Part shown: in pieces, positions 8,791 to 19,045 of the stretch
Layout: every line of letters begins with the position of its first letter
How positions within the stretch are numbered: the stretch's first letter is position 1
Assembly (NCBI GenBank): GCA_032718475.1
Contig: JAUCBJ010005392.1
Coordinates: 1-21,579 of the forward strand
Length of the DNA: 21,579 nt
Direction: 5' to 3'
From: Nemertoderma westbladi
Lineage: Eukaryota; Xenacoelomorpha; Nemertodermatida; Nemertodermatidae
Notes under the pieces: model-generated
What the model saw: the letters and a program-made list of their open reading frames with translations, nothing else
What the model was told of the DNA's origin: nothing
The model's database searches: none
Translations under genes and position numbers: made by a program

Positions 8791-11270
8791 AATAGATCGT
8801 TCACTGAATAGAACGTTCACTGAAAAGAACGCTCACTGAATAGAACACTCACTAAATAGAATGCTTACTGAATATAACGTTCACTGAATAGAAAGCTCAC
8901 TGAATAGAACACTCACTGAATAGAACATTCACTGAATAGAACACTCACTGAATAGAACGCACACTGAATAGAACGCTCACTGAATAGAACACTCACTGAA
9001 TAGAACACTCACTGAATTGAACACTCCCTGAATAGAACACTCACTGAATAGAACGCACACTGAATAGAACGCTCACTGAATATAAAGCTCTCTGAATAGA
9101 ACACTCACTGAATAGAACGCTCACTGAATATAACACTCACTGAATAGAATGCTCACTGAATAGAAAGCTCGCTGAATAGAACACTCACTGAATAGAACAC
9201 TCACTGAATATAACACTCACTGAATATAACGCTCACTGAATAGAAAGCTCACTGAATAGAACACTCACTGAATAGAACACTCACTGAATAGAACACTCAC
9301 TGAATAGAACGCTCACTGAATAGAACACTCACTGAATAGAACGCTCACGGAATATAAAGCTCACTGAATAGAAAGCTCACTGAATAGAACACTCACTAAA
9401 TAGAACGCTCACGGAATAGAACGTTCACTGAATAGAACACTCACTGAATAGAACGCTCACTGAATAGAACGTTCACTGAATAGAACGTTCATTGCGTGGA
9501 ACGCTCACTCAATAGAACACTCACTGAATAGAACGCTCACTAAATAGAATGCTTACTGAATAGAACACTCACTGAATAGAACGTTCATTGCGTGGAACGC
9601 TCACTCAATAGAACACTCACTGAATAGAATGCTTACTGAATATAACACTCACTGAATAGAACACTCACTGAATAGATCGTTCACTGAATAGAACGTTCAC
9701 TGAAAAGAACGCTCACTGAATAGAACACTCACTAAATAGAATGCTTACTGAATATAACGTTCACTGAATAGAAAGCTCACTGAATAGAACACTCACTGAA
9801 TAGAACATTCACTGAATAGAACACTCACTGAATAGAACGCACACTGAATAGAACGCTCACTGAATAGAACACTCACTGAATAGAACACTCACTGAATTGA
9901 ACACTCCCTGAATAGAACACTCACTGAATAGAACGCACACTGAATAGAACGCTCACTGAATATAAAGCTCACTGAATAGAACACTCACTGAATAGAACGC
10001 TCACTGAATATAACATTCACTGAATAGAATGCTCACTGAATAGAAAGCTCGCTGAATAGAACACTCACTGAATAGAACACTCACTGAATAGAACGCTCAC
10101 GGAATAGAACGTTCACTGAATGGAACACTCACTGAATAGAACGCTCACTGAATAGAACGTTCACTGAATATAACACTCACTGAATATAACGCTCACTGAA
10201 TAGAAAGCTCACTGAATAGAACACTCACTGAATAGAACACTCACTGAATAGAACGCTCACTAAATAGAATGCTTACTGAGTATAATGCTCACTGAATAGA
10301 ACGCTCACTGGATAGAACGTTCATTGCGTGGAACGCTCACTCAATAGAACACTCACTGAATAGAACGCTCACTAAATAGAATGCTTACTGAATAGAACAC
10401 TCACTGAATAGAACGTTCATTGCGTGGAACGCTCACTCAATAGAACACTCACTGAATAGAATGCTTACTGAATATAACACTCACTGAATAGAACACTCAC
10501 TGAATAGATCGTTCACTGAATAGAACGTTCACTGAAAAGAACGCTCACTGAATAGAACACTCACTAAATAGAATGCTTACTGAATATAACGTTCACTGAA
10601 TAGAAAGCTCACTGAATAGAACACTCACTGAATAGAACATTCACTGAATAGAACACTCACTGAATAGAACGCACACTGAATAGAACGCTCACTGAATAGA
10701 ACACTCACTGAATAGAACACTCACTGAATTGAACACTCCCTGAATAGAACACTCACTGAATAGAACGCACACTGAATAGAACGCTCACTGAATATAAAGC
10801 TCACTGAATAGAACACTCACTGAATAGAACGCTCACTGAATATAACACTCACTGAATAGAATGCTCACTGAATAGAAAGCTCGCTGAATAGAACACTCAC
10901 TGAATAGAACACTCACTGAATAGAACGCTCACGGAATAGAACGTTCACTGAATGGAACACTCACTGAATAGAACGCTCACTGAATAGAACGTTCACTGAA
11001 TATAACACTCACTGAATATAACGCTCACTGAATAGAAAGCTCACTGAATAGAACACTCACTGAATAGAACACTCACTGAATAGAACACTCACTGAATAGA
11101 ACGCTCACTGAATAGAACACTCACTGAATAGAACGCTCACGGAATATAAAGCTCACTGAATAGAAAGCTCACTGAATAGAACACTCACTAAATAGAACGC
11201 TCACGGAATAGAACGTTCACTGAATAGAACACTCACTGAATAGAACGCTCACTGAATAGAACGTTCACTG
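8791..11270 (+). repeat. Higher-order repeat 1 of the satellite (880- and 832-bp periods)
   Basis: Three successive blocks share the same order of variant units. Rare markers recur after 880 bp (55 units) and then 832 bp (52 units): AATAGATCGT, GAATTGAACACTCCC and the AGCTCGCTG junction at 9171, 10051 and 10883. The second and third blocks also share AATGGAAC (10119 and 10951), which the first lacks, so these two are the closest relatives. The first block starts further left, at about 8500. The right edge is approximate. Confidence 0.85.
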
Positions 11271-12339
11271 AATATAACACTAACTGAATAGAACGCCCAC
11301 TGAATAGAAAGCTCACTGAATAGAACACTCACTGAATAGAACGTTCACTGAATAGAATGCTTACTGAATAGAACACTCACTGAATATAACGTTCACTGAA
11401 TAGAACACTCACTGAATAGAACGTTCACTGAATAGAACGCTCACTGAATTGAACGTGCACTGAATACAACGCTCACTGAATTGAACGTTCACAGAATATA
11501 ACACTCACTGAATAGAATGCTCACTGAATAGAACGTTCACTGAATAGAACGCTTACTGAATAGAACACTCACTGAATACAACGCTCACTGAATAGAACAC
11601 TCACTGAATAGAACGTCCACTGAATAGAATGCTTACTGAATAGAACACTCACTGAATAGAACGTCCACTGAATAGAATGCTTACTGAATAGAACACTCAC
11701 TGAATATAACGTTCACTGAATATAACGTTTACTGAATAGAACGCTTACTGAATAGAACACTCACTGAATAGAACGTTCACTGAATAGAACGCTCACTGAA
11801 TTGAACGTTCACAGAATATAACCCTCACTGAATAGAACACTCACTGAATACAACGCTCACTGAATAGAACACTCACTGAATAGAACGTCCACTGAATAGA
11901 ATGCTTACTGAATAGAACACTCACTGAATACAACGCTCACTGAATAGAACACTCACTGAATAGAACGTCCACTGAATAGAATGATTACTGAATAGAACAC
12001 TCACTGAATAGAACGTCCACTGAATAGAATGCTTACTGAATAGAACACTCACTGAATAGAACGTTCACTGAATATAACGTTTACTGAATAGAACGCTTAC
12101 TGAATAGAACACTCACTGAATAGAACGTTCACTGAATAGAACGCTCACTGAATTGAACGTTCACAGAATATAACCCTCACTGAATAGAACACTCACTGAA
12201 TACAACGCTCACTGAATAGAACACTCACTGAATAGAACGTCCACTGAATAGAATGCTTACTGAATAGAACACTCACTGAATAGAACGTCCACTGAATAGA
12301 ATGCTTACTGAATAGAACACTCACTGAATAGAACGTTCA

Positions 12340-13550
12340 CTGAATATAACGTTTACTGAGTAGAACGCTTACTGAATAGAACACTCACTGAATAGAACGT
12401 TCACTGAATATAATGCTTACTGAATTGAACGTTCACAGAATATAACGTTCACTGAATAGAACGATCATTGAATTGAACGTGCACTGAATAGAACACTCAC
12501 TGAATAGAACGTTCACTGAATAGAATGCTTACTGAATAGAACACTCACTGAATAGAATGTTTAAATGAATAGAACGCTTACTGAATGTAACACTCACTGA
12601 ATAGAACGGTCACTGAATAGAATGCTTACTGAATAGAACACTCACTGAATACAACGCTCACTGAATTGAACACTCACTGAATAGAACGGTCACTGAATAG
12701 AATGCTTACTGAATAGAACACTCACTGAATAGAACGTTCACTGAATAGAACACTCACTGAATAGAACGTTCACTGAATAGAATGCTTACTGAATAGAACA
12801 CTCACTGAATAGAACGTTCACTGAATAGAACACTCACTGAATAGAACGTCCACTGAATAGAATGCTTACTGAATAGAACACTCACTGAATAGAACGTCCA
12901 CTGAATAGAATGCTTACTGAATAGAACAGTCACTGAATAGAACGTTCACTGAATATAACGTTTACTGAGTAGAACGCTTACTGAATAGAACACTCACTGA
13001 ATAGAACGTTCACTGAATATAATGCTTACTGAATTGAACGTTCACAGAATATAACGTTCACTGAATAGAACGATCATTGAATTGAACGTGCACTGAATAG
13101 AACACTCACTGAATAGAACGTTCACTGAATAGAATGCTTACTGAATAGAACACTCACTGAATAGAATGTTTAAATGAATAGAACGCTTACTGAATGTAAC
13201 ACTCACTGAATAGAACGGTCACTGAATAGAATGCTTACTGAATAGAACACTCACTGAATACAACGCTCACTGAATTGAACACTCACTGAATAGAACGGTC
13301 ACTGAATAGAATGCTTACTGAATAGAACACTCACTGAATAGAACGTTCACTGAATAGAACACTCACTGAATAGAACGTTCACTGAATAGAATGCTTACTG
13401 AATAGAACACTCACTGAATAGAACGTTCACTGAATAGAACACTCACTGAATAGAACGTCCACTGAATAGAATGCTTACTGAATAGAACACTCACTGAATA
13501 GAACGTTCACTGAATATAACGTTTACTGAATAGAACACTCACTGAATAGA
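12340..13550 (+). repeat. Higher-order repeat 2 of the satellite (609-bp period)
   Basis: Markers GTTTACTGAG (12351, 12960), ACGATCATTG (12461, 13070) and GTTTAAATGAAT (about 12559, 13168) all recur at 609 bp, that is 38 units plus one base. The extra base comes from a 17-bp unit containing GTTTAAAT. A smaller duplication of 352 bp (22 units) is marked by ACAGAATATAACCC at 11811 and 12163. Confidence 0.85.
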
Positions 13551-13880
13551 ACGCTCACTGAATAGAACACTCACTGAATAGAACGTTCACTGAATAGAAT
13601 GCTTACTGAATAGAACACTCACTGAATAGAACGTCCACTGAATAGAATGCTTACTGAATAGAACACTCACTGAATAGAACGTCCACTGAATAGAATGCTT
13701 ACTGAATAGAACACTCACTGAATAGAACGTTCACTGAATATAACGTTTACTGAATAGAACACTCACTGAATAGAACGTTCACTGAATAGAATGCTTACTG
13801 AATAGAACACTCACTGAATAGAACGTCCACTGAATAGAATGCTTACTGAATAGAACACTCACTGAATAGAACGTTCACTG

Positions 13881-13888
13881 AATATAAC
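13881..13888 (+). repeat. Left 8-bp target-site duplication (AATATAAC)
   Basis: Identical to 16060-16067. It lies inside a satellite unit directly before the left end of the inserted element. An 8-bp duplication is the hallmark of the hAT superfamily. Confidence 0.9.
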
Positions 13889-13904
13889 CACTAGCGTAGC
13901 GAGG

Positions 13905-13932
13905 GTAGGGTCCCAGGGTCCCGGGACCCTAC
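13905..13932. repeat. Subterminal hairpin at the left hAT-like end
   Basis: GTAGGGTCCC and GGGACCCTAC form a 10-bp stem around an eight-base loop. The right arm and the following CGTGGAGATTCC resemble the right terminus of the same element in direct orientation, so the left end looks like a fused or palindromic terminus. Confidence 0.75.
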
Positions 13933-15434
13933 CGTGGAGATTCCAACTTACACTAACTCTGAGAGCATTTTGCCATCGTCAAGTTCCGTTAAATTAAAAA
14001 AATTATAATGACAAGTGCAATAAACCGAATATTAGAAAATATTCGAAGTTGAAGTTGCTTTGGAAAGGAGCCCGACCCCAGACCAGATACAATCCACATT
14101 ATCCCAGGCAGGTTGCCAAAGAAAATAAGTAGTAGAAAGGAGACCATATACCCCATCAAAGTGTTGTAGCCAGGCCTCCAGCCACACTACCAATAATTCC
14201 CTCAGGCACCCCCCCCCCCCCCCCCCCCGCCCCCATGATAAGGCATCATAATATCATACAATGTTCTTAGAAAGCCAGCTTATTACTTAGGCCTATATTA
14301 TATAATCTCTCAACCAGTTTAATAGTCTGTAATGTAAAGCAATGAAATGGAGCCCAATTGACCACTGCAGGGGGGCGCCCACTGGCTCCTGCCTTGGTTT
14401 CTGTGCTTTGATTAGACGACGTCGCTGTGCCTTGCCTGTCAAGCAGGGTTCAATATATACCAATGAAAGATAGCATAAATAAGATAGGCACTCTGACTCT
14501 GATGTAATATAATGAATTATGTAATTTTTTCTGGGTACACTGACCAACGTGATTGGATATTGCGTAGCTTGTCTTGCCGAGTCACAACTAAATAACCTGT
14601 GGGTGGCTATGTATTTTAATTCAATATTATTATTAATACCATGAAAATTACTTTGAAATGTAATTAATTAGAACATTAATTTTTTTTAACAAAAAAACGT
14701 TTTTTTTTTACTTTCAATAAATCAAAAAAGTGTATTTAATAATGTACCGGTACCATAATTAGTTCAATTTCAAAATGTGGCAGTTTATAAAATAATATAC
14801 CATGGTGTGGGGTGGGGGATTGTTTCACGAAGCGACATTTAACTAAATGGAAATCGCCGATTTGTAAATAAGGTATTTAAAAAACGGAAGCACATTTAAA
14901 TTTTACGTCCCTTAATTTAAATGACATGAATTGAAATTTGCCTACTGTCATTTTGCAATACTTTTATGTTATCAATACATGTTGTTATGATTCCATGGTA
15001 GTAGGGCCTATAGTACTAGTTTTTAAGAATAAGTTAACTGTTCTTAATAGAAATATTATTAAATTTACTGAAAAGCCATGACAGCATGACGACCAGACCA
15101 GTTGCTATGCCGTATAACTATTATTATGTTAATGAGTTTAAATGACACATCATTACGTAAATGATTTAAAGCTAAATGACAGGGGGATAAATGACACGCG
15201 AATAGCAGTTTCTTGAAACATAAAAACTTTCTGTTATAATTAAAGTATTATTTTTAATCTTTCCAATTAAGCCAAATTAAATGACCGTATGTAAAACAGT
15301 CCCCTCAGTTTAATTATAATATTAATTTAATTTATTAATTCAATTTCATTTGTAATTTCAGTAACTTACTTTATAACTATGATTTTATCATATTAATTCT
15401 TAATAGCGGATTTTCTAAATTACTCATCTTTACT
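13933..15434. other. Body of the hAT-like element, no gene recognised
   Basis: AT-rich, with no coding signal. The 84-codon minus frame at 14293-14547 lacks motifs and has no ATG-centred context worth calling. ATTAAT and ATGACA words recur at about 14900-15300. Confidence 0.45.
14209..14228 (+). repeat. 20-C homopolymer
   Basis: Twenty C, then G and five more C. The minus strand is a G-quadruplex-capable run. The length is likely polymorphic or misassembled. Confidence 0.9.
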
Positions 15435-15458
15435 GGGGGGGGGGGGGGGGGGGGGGGG
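15435..15458 (+). repeat. 24-G homopolymer
   Basis: It follows CTTTACT and is followed by a second CTTTACTGGGGG, so the run sits in a short duplicated context. Confidence 0.9.
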
Positions 15459-15546
15459 CTTTACTGGGGGAATGAACATGTACTGGTGCGCATTACTCAG
15501 AATGAGTAGTATACCGACTACTGTACTACAGGCTACAGGTTGGGTG

Positions 15547-15668
15547 CAACCTTCGCCCGAGTACAACCTTCGCCCGCGTCCAATATTCGCCCGCGTCCAC
15601 ACTTCACCCCGGGGAAAACCTTCGCCCGCAAGGCAATCTTCCACCGCGAACAACCTTCGCCCAATAAG
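15547..15668 (+). repeat. GC-rich 17-18-bp minisatellite
   Basis: Seven degenerate copies of CAACCTTCGCCCGCGTC. Short frames reading through it on both strands (15420-15776) are repeat artefacts. Three units recur in inverted orientation at 15829-15876. Confidence 0.8.
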
Positions 15669-15690
15669 ATTTGTGTTAGTAACCATTTTA

Positions 15691-15818
15691 GTTACCAATT
15701 AAGGGAAAGGAGCAGGTTACAGAGACGGCTTCTTCTAACCAAAACAATAAACGATGTTGTTACCAATTTAAGGTAAGGAGCAGGTTACAGAAACGGCTTT
15801 TTCTAACCAAAACAATAA
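15691..15818 (+). repeat. 60-bp direct duplication
   Basis: 15691-15750 and 15759-15818 are near-identical, beginning GTTACCAATT and ending CTAACCAAAACAATAA, with an eight-base spacer ACGATGTT. They lie between the inverted arms of the minisatellite. Confidence 0.85.
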
Positions 15819-15828
15819 TTGTTTAGTT

Positions 15829-15876
15829 GGCGATGGTTGCTCGCGGGAGAAGATTGTCTGCGGGCGAAGTTTGCTG
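15829..15876 (-). repeat. Inverted arm of the GC-rich minisatellite
   Basis: The reverse complement gives three units (GCAAACTTCGCCCGCAGA, CAATCTTCTCCCGCGAG, CAACCATCGCC) related to the array at 15547-15668. Confidence 0.75.
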
Positions 15877-15954
15877 CGTACCCTACTAAACATTACACAT
15901 CACGTGTGGCGGGCATTTTGTTAAAATTCCAAACAATCACACCTGGACTACGCT

Positions 15955-15970
15955 GGGGGGGGGGGGGGGG
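15955..15970 (+). repeat. 16-G homopolymer
   Basis: Sixteen G after CGCT, near the right end of the hAT-like element. Confidence 0.9.
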
Positions 15971-16059
15971 CTCTTCCCCCACACCCACAACTACTATAAA
16001 TATGAATTACAATTTGGGGTCTGGGACCCTACCGTGGGAAATTCCTGGCTACGCGGCTG

Positions 16060-16235
16060 AATATAACGTTTACTGAATAGAACACTCACTGAATAGAACG
16101 CTCACTGAATAGAACACTCACTGAATAGAACGTTTAAATGAATAGAACGCTTACTGAATGTAACACTCACTGAATAGAACGCTCACTGAATAGTACACTC
16201 ACTGAATAGAACGCTGACCTAATAGAAGGCTTATT
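16060..16235 (+). repeat. 16-bp satellite array (block right of the hAT-like insertion)
   Basis: It starts with the second AATATAAC (16060-16067) and carries about 11 units, including the 17-bp GTTTAAATGAAT variant and GAATGTAACACTC seen twice in the main block. It decays after 16200 (GCTGACCTAATAGAAGGC). Confidence 0.93.
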
Positions 16236-16389
16236 GCATTTTAGAAGATAATCAGCTTTAAATAGAAATAAAACTACTGTATTATGACAGAACCTAACAG
16301 CGCAGGGGTTAATAACAACCACTCATGGGACCTAAAGACACAACACCTAACGTCCAAAGGACCTTCTAACGCCTTACAACTACTTCATA

Positions 16390-16517
16390 CCATAGGGCCA
16401 CTGTGGCCCTATGGCACGATTAAACCATAGGGCCACCTTTCCGACCATAGGGCCACTGTTGGATATTGAATAGAACCATAAGGCCACCTACTTACATCTA
16501 TAAGTGGCCCTAAGGTT
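16390..16517. repeat. Cluster of CCATAGGGCCAC palindromes right of the satellite
   Basis: 16390-16414 is a perfect 12-bp-arm palindrome (CCATAGGGCCAC, one centre base, GTGGCCCTATGG). Further copies lie at about 16424-16435 and 16444-16455. 16474-16517 is a hairpin of AACCATAAGGCCAC against GTGGCCCTAAGGTT. The same motif occurs at 7612, 7829 and 8217. Confidence 0.85.
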
Positions 16518-17129
16518 GTGTGTTGGATATATATATATATCTAAATAATGCAGCCAAATCTCATCGTCATATATGTCTTTATTCAATTTCCATTTTCTCG
16601 AATTTAGCTGAATATTTTTTTCTAATTTTTCTAATAGACGTAGAGAAAGGAATTTTCTACGAGGCCAAAACATATTTGGATCATAAACATTAAATCATTC
16701 AAAGAAAATTGGAATATATATATCGCCATATATATATATATATATCCCTTATATATATAATATACTAGATGTATAACTTTTTTTGTGGTTCTTTGGCTAC
16801 AAATATACAATATATGTATAATGGCATCCTATGCTGCTCGCATTCTATATTGTGTTTAGAAAAACCACTTTCAGTTAAAATTACATTTCCGTGATAATTG
16901 GGTTAATGTACTGTACCTAAAAGCGAAATACATTACCGTATAATACTGCAGGTATCGATGCATACAGTATTACTTGTTATATGAAGTACTGTATATAGGT
17001 AGGGTGAGTGAGGGAGACTGGAACCCCAAAAGTTATAATCGCTCTAAAGAACAGATAAATAAATTTGTCAATGCCGTTTTAACTTTTTCACATTACATTT
17101 ATGATTGCTATCATTATGTCAGAGTTTGA
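16518..17129. other. AT microsatellites and non-coding sequence
   Basis: TA-dinucleotide tracts lie at about 16527-16543 and 16714-16760. No coding signal; the 61-codon minus frame at 16488-16673 starts in the palindrome cluster and is not supported. Confidence 0.5.
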
Positions 17130-17889
17130 GAACTTCAAGGACCCAGAAGTAGTAGATATCCGGCAACTACAGTCACTGACACCGAATTCGCGGATGACAT
17201 CGCCCTGCTCTCTAATACGCTAGCAGATGCACAGCTTCTACTGAATAAAGTGGAGAGGGCTGCTAAGGAGGTTGGATTGCATATAAATGCTACCAACCCT
17301 TGATAATAATCAACAAAGGAAGGTTGACGACTTCCAGTACCTAGGATCATGGATAGAGAGTAGCAAAAAGGACATAGAAGTTAGGAAAGCAAAGGCTTGG
17401 GTAGCTCTATCAAAAATGGATACCATCTGGAAATCAGATCTCCTCAGGCACCTGAAGACTAAGTTCTTTGGAGCAACAGTGGAAAATGTATTTTTATACG
17501 GGGGTGAGACCTGGACACTGACTAAATCACTTGAACAACGAATTGATGGTTGCTACACAAGACTACTAAGGGCAGTCCTAAACATCAGCTGGAGACAACA
17601 CATGACAAATGCCGAGCTTTATGGTACAATACCACCCGTATCAACAACCCTCCGTAAACGCAGATTAAGATTCAGTGGGCACTGCTGGCGAAGTAAAGAC
17701 GAGGTCATACCAGATCTACTTCTCTGGCAACCAACTCATGGAAAGCGTAGTCGTGGACGACCGGCCATAACATATATAGATCAACTTTAAAGGGATACTG
17801 AACTTGGGAGAAACGAAATTGCGACAACTATGGAGAATCGGGAAGCCTGGAAGGATCTCATTTCCATTGTCCGAGATCGCTCGACTTAG
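17130..17889 (+). pseudogene. 5'-truncated non-LTR retrotransposon reverse transcriptase, C-terminal part
   Basis: The frame at 17130-17300 contains TDTEFADDIALLS; FADD (17187-17198) is the catalytic YXDD-type box of non-LTR reverse transcriptases. Coding then shifts by one base to the frame opening at 17287 (DDFQYLGSWIESS, ETWTLTKSLEQRIDGCYTR, RRLRFSGHCWRS, GKRSRGRP), the typical thumb and C-terminal region of RTE-like elements common in aquatic invertebrates. A TAA at 17788-17790 interrupts the frame after TYIDQL. Beyond it the same frame continues RDTELGRNEIATTMENREAW to TAG 17887-17889, so the TAA is a point mutation. Everything upstream of the palm is missing. The clade is assigned by recall of motifs only. 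Confidence 0.9.
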
Positions 17890-18465
17890 TAATAGTAGTA
17901 GGTATTGTACCGTAGTTCTTTCAATCTTAAGAGAACCAAATAATCAACCAGAATTCAATAAAGTTAATTTGTTCTTAAGTCACTTTTTTTGTCAAAGTCG
18001 TTAACAAGTTTGACAAAAAATAACACTTTGTTGTTAATATAAAAAGTTATGTTGAATTAAATTTCAAAGTAATTTCCATGACATTGATTTTTTATACTAG
18101 CTAGTCTTTTCTACTTTTTTATAAATGTTATGAACACGTGTTAGCTATCAATTTTGATAAATAATTTTGTTCCAGAACACTTTTTATGTATATGAGTTAT
18201 TATTACCATAATGAACCCCAACACAAAATCTATAATAAGTGAAGCGAGATAAAGGAATCTTGATTGGGGTGATTTATATTGAGTCAATGCAATAATGAAG
18301 ATGGTCTGGAGGCGCTACCACCCAGTGGAAAAGTGCTGGTTATGTGAAGAACATTATATTTACATTATATAGAACTTAAAAGTAATGGATATAGTTGTAT
18401 ATTGGAGGGCGGCGGGGGGGGGGGGGGGGGGGGGTGTTGGCTGGAGAACAACGTTGATTGACAAT
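17890..18465. other. 3' flank of the retrotransposon remnant, non-coding
   Basis: AT-rich, with no clear poly(A) tail or simple-repeat 3' end and no obvious target duplication, so the 3' border of the element is undefined. Confidence 0.4.
18414..18434 (+). repeat. 21-G homopolymer
   Basis: Preceded by GGAGGGCGGC. It lies about 30-50 bp from the end of the inverted duplication copy 2. Confidence 0.9.
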
Positions 18466-19045
18466 GATTATTGTTCGCGCTTTCAGACCTTTGGCAGTTT
18501 AACCCGCCAAATTAGGATGTCTTCTAGATAATAAATCACCTTTAGTCTATGACAAGTATTTAATTCACTACACTAGTCGAAACCAATCTGTGCGCGATCA
18601 TTCACCCGCTGGATATACCCGGGAGATTGGGTTCGACGGCTTAATCTTATTGCTATGTAAGCCTAATGTATTATTCGACTGACAGTATTATATAATCTCT
18701 GACAATATTATTCACCTTCGGGAAATATTAACAGTTCCTTTAGGACGTGGCGCTCTATCTATATAAACAGAGTTATGACTTAAACTACTCACAACGATAT
18801 GGCTTAGTTATAATTCACATATATGGCGCATTCTTTAGGAAATGCTTCGTTATCAGGTTCACTCATACACAATGCTGCACAATACTGCACACTGATCTGC
18901 CGATCTTCACTGATTTTAGTTATATATAAAAGGAACACGGACCGAATCATGTAGGGTCTATCAAATAACATTAGATTCACTTCAAACCACTTTAACATAA
19001 GTCACAATTGTTATATGTAACCCTTCTCTCTTACCTTCGGTATAT
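18466..19045 (-). repeat. Copy 2 of the dispersed inverted duplication
   Basis: The reverse complement aligns with about 5590-6182. The best-conserved core is 18710-18780 (GTTCCTTTAGGACGTGGCGC and AAACAGAGTTATGACTTA). Similarity fades beyond 19000, where copy 1 enters its LRR-like frame; here that frame is not maintained. The two 60-64-codon frames at 18747-18998 lie on opposite strands of the same DNA and are not supported as genes. Confidence 0.85.

Larger units (their letters stand above)
8414..13888 (+). repeat. 16-bp satellite array (main block)
   Basis: About 340 head-to-tail copies of ACTGAATAGAACGCTC. The ACTGAATAGAA part is nearly constant. The next five bases vary among CGCTC, CACTC, CGTTC, TGCTT, AGCTC and CGTCC. 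Units at the left edge (8414-8490) are more diverged. Stop codons recur in all frames, so it is not coding. Higher-order repetition is marked by rare variants: AATAGATCGT at 8791, 9671 and 10503; GAATTGAACACTCCC at 9014, 9894 and 10726; GTTTACTGAG at 12351 and 12960. Confidence 0.97.
13889..16059. mobile_element. Non-autonomous hAT-like element inserted in the satellite
   Basis: The left end CACTAGCGTAGCGAGG and the right end (reverse complement CAGCCGCGTAGCCAGG) form short imperfect inverted termini of the CA..GCGTAGC type. Both lead into a GTAGGGTCCCAG / CTGGGACCCTAC subterminal block. Exact 8-bp duplications flank the element, and removing it with one duplication copy restores an in-register 16-bp unit. 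The 2171-bp body has no transposase frame; it holds a 20-C run, 24-G and 16-G runs, a GC-rich minisatellite and a 60-bp duplication. The superfamily call rests on the duplication length and termini, not on protein. Confidence 0.85.

Noticed and set aside
8414-13888. CRISPR-like regular repeats
   Set aside because: Units are directly adjacent 16-mers with no unique spacers, and no cas-like gene or leader is present; this is satellite DNA.
8414-13888. Repetitive protein encoded by the 16-bp array
   Set aside because: A 16-bp unit cycles through all frames, and the TGA and TAG in TGAATAG place stops about every 48 bp on the plus strand; the minus strand has TGA at a similar rate.
15420-16076. 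Several overlapping frames on both strands
   Set aside because: They run through G homopolymers and the GC-rich minisatellite; the composition is repeat-derived.
17135-17350. 71-codon minus-strand frame
   Set aside because: It is antisense to the reverse transcriptase motif FADD and is a shadow of that coding region.
18600-18640. tRNA-derived SINE suggested by a GGTTCGA-like B box
   Set aside because: Only a partial B box (GGGTTCGACGG) is visible, with no matching A box at proper spacing and no poly(A) tail.
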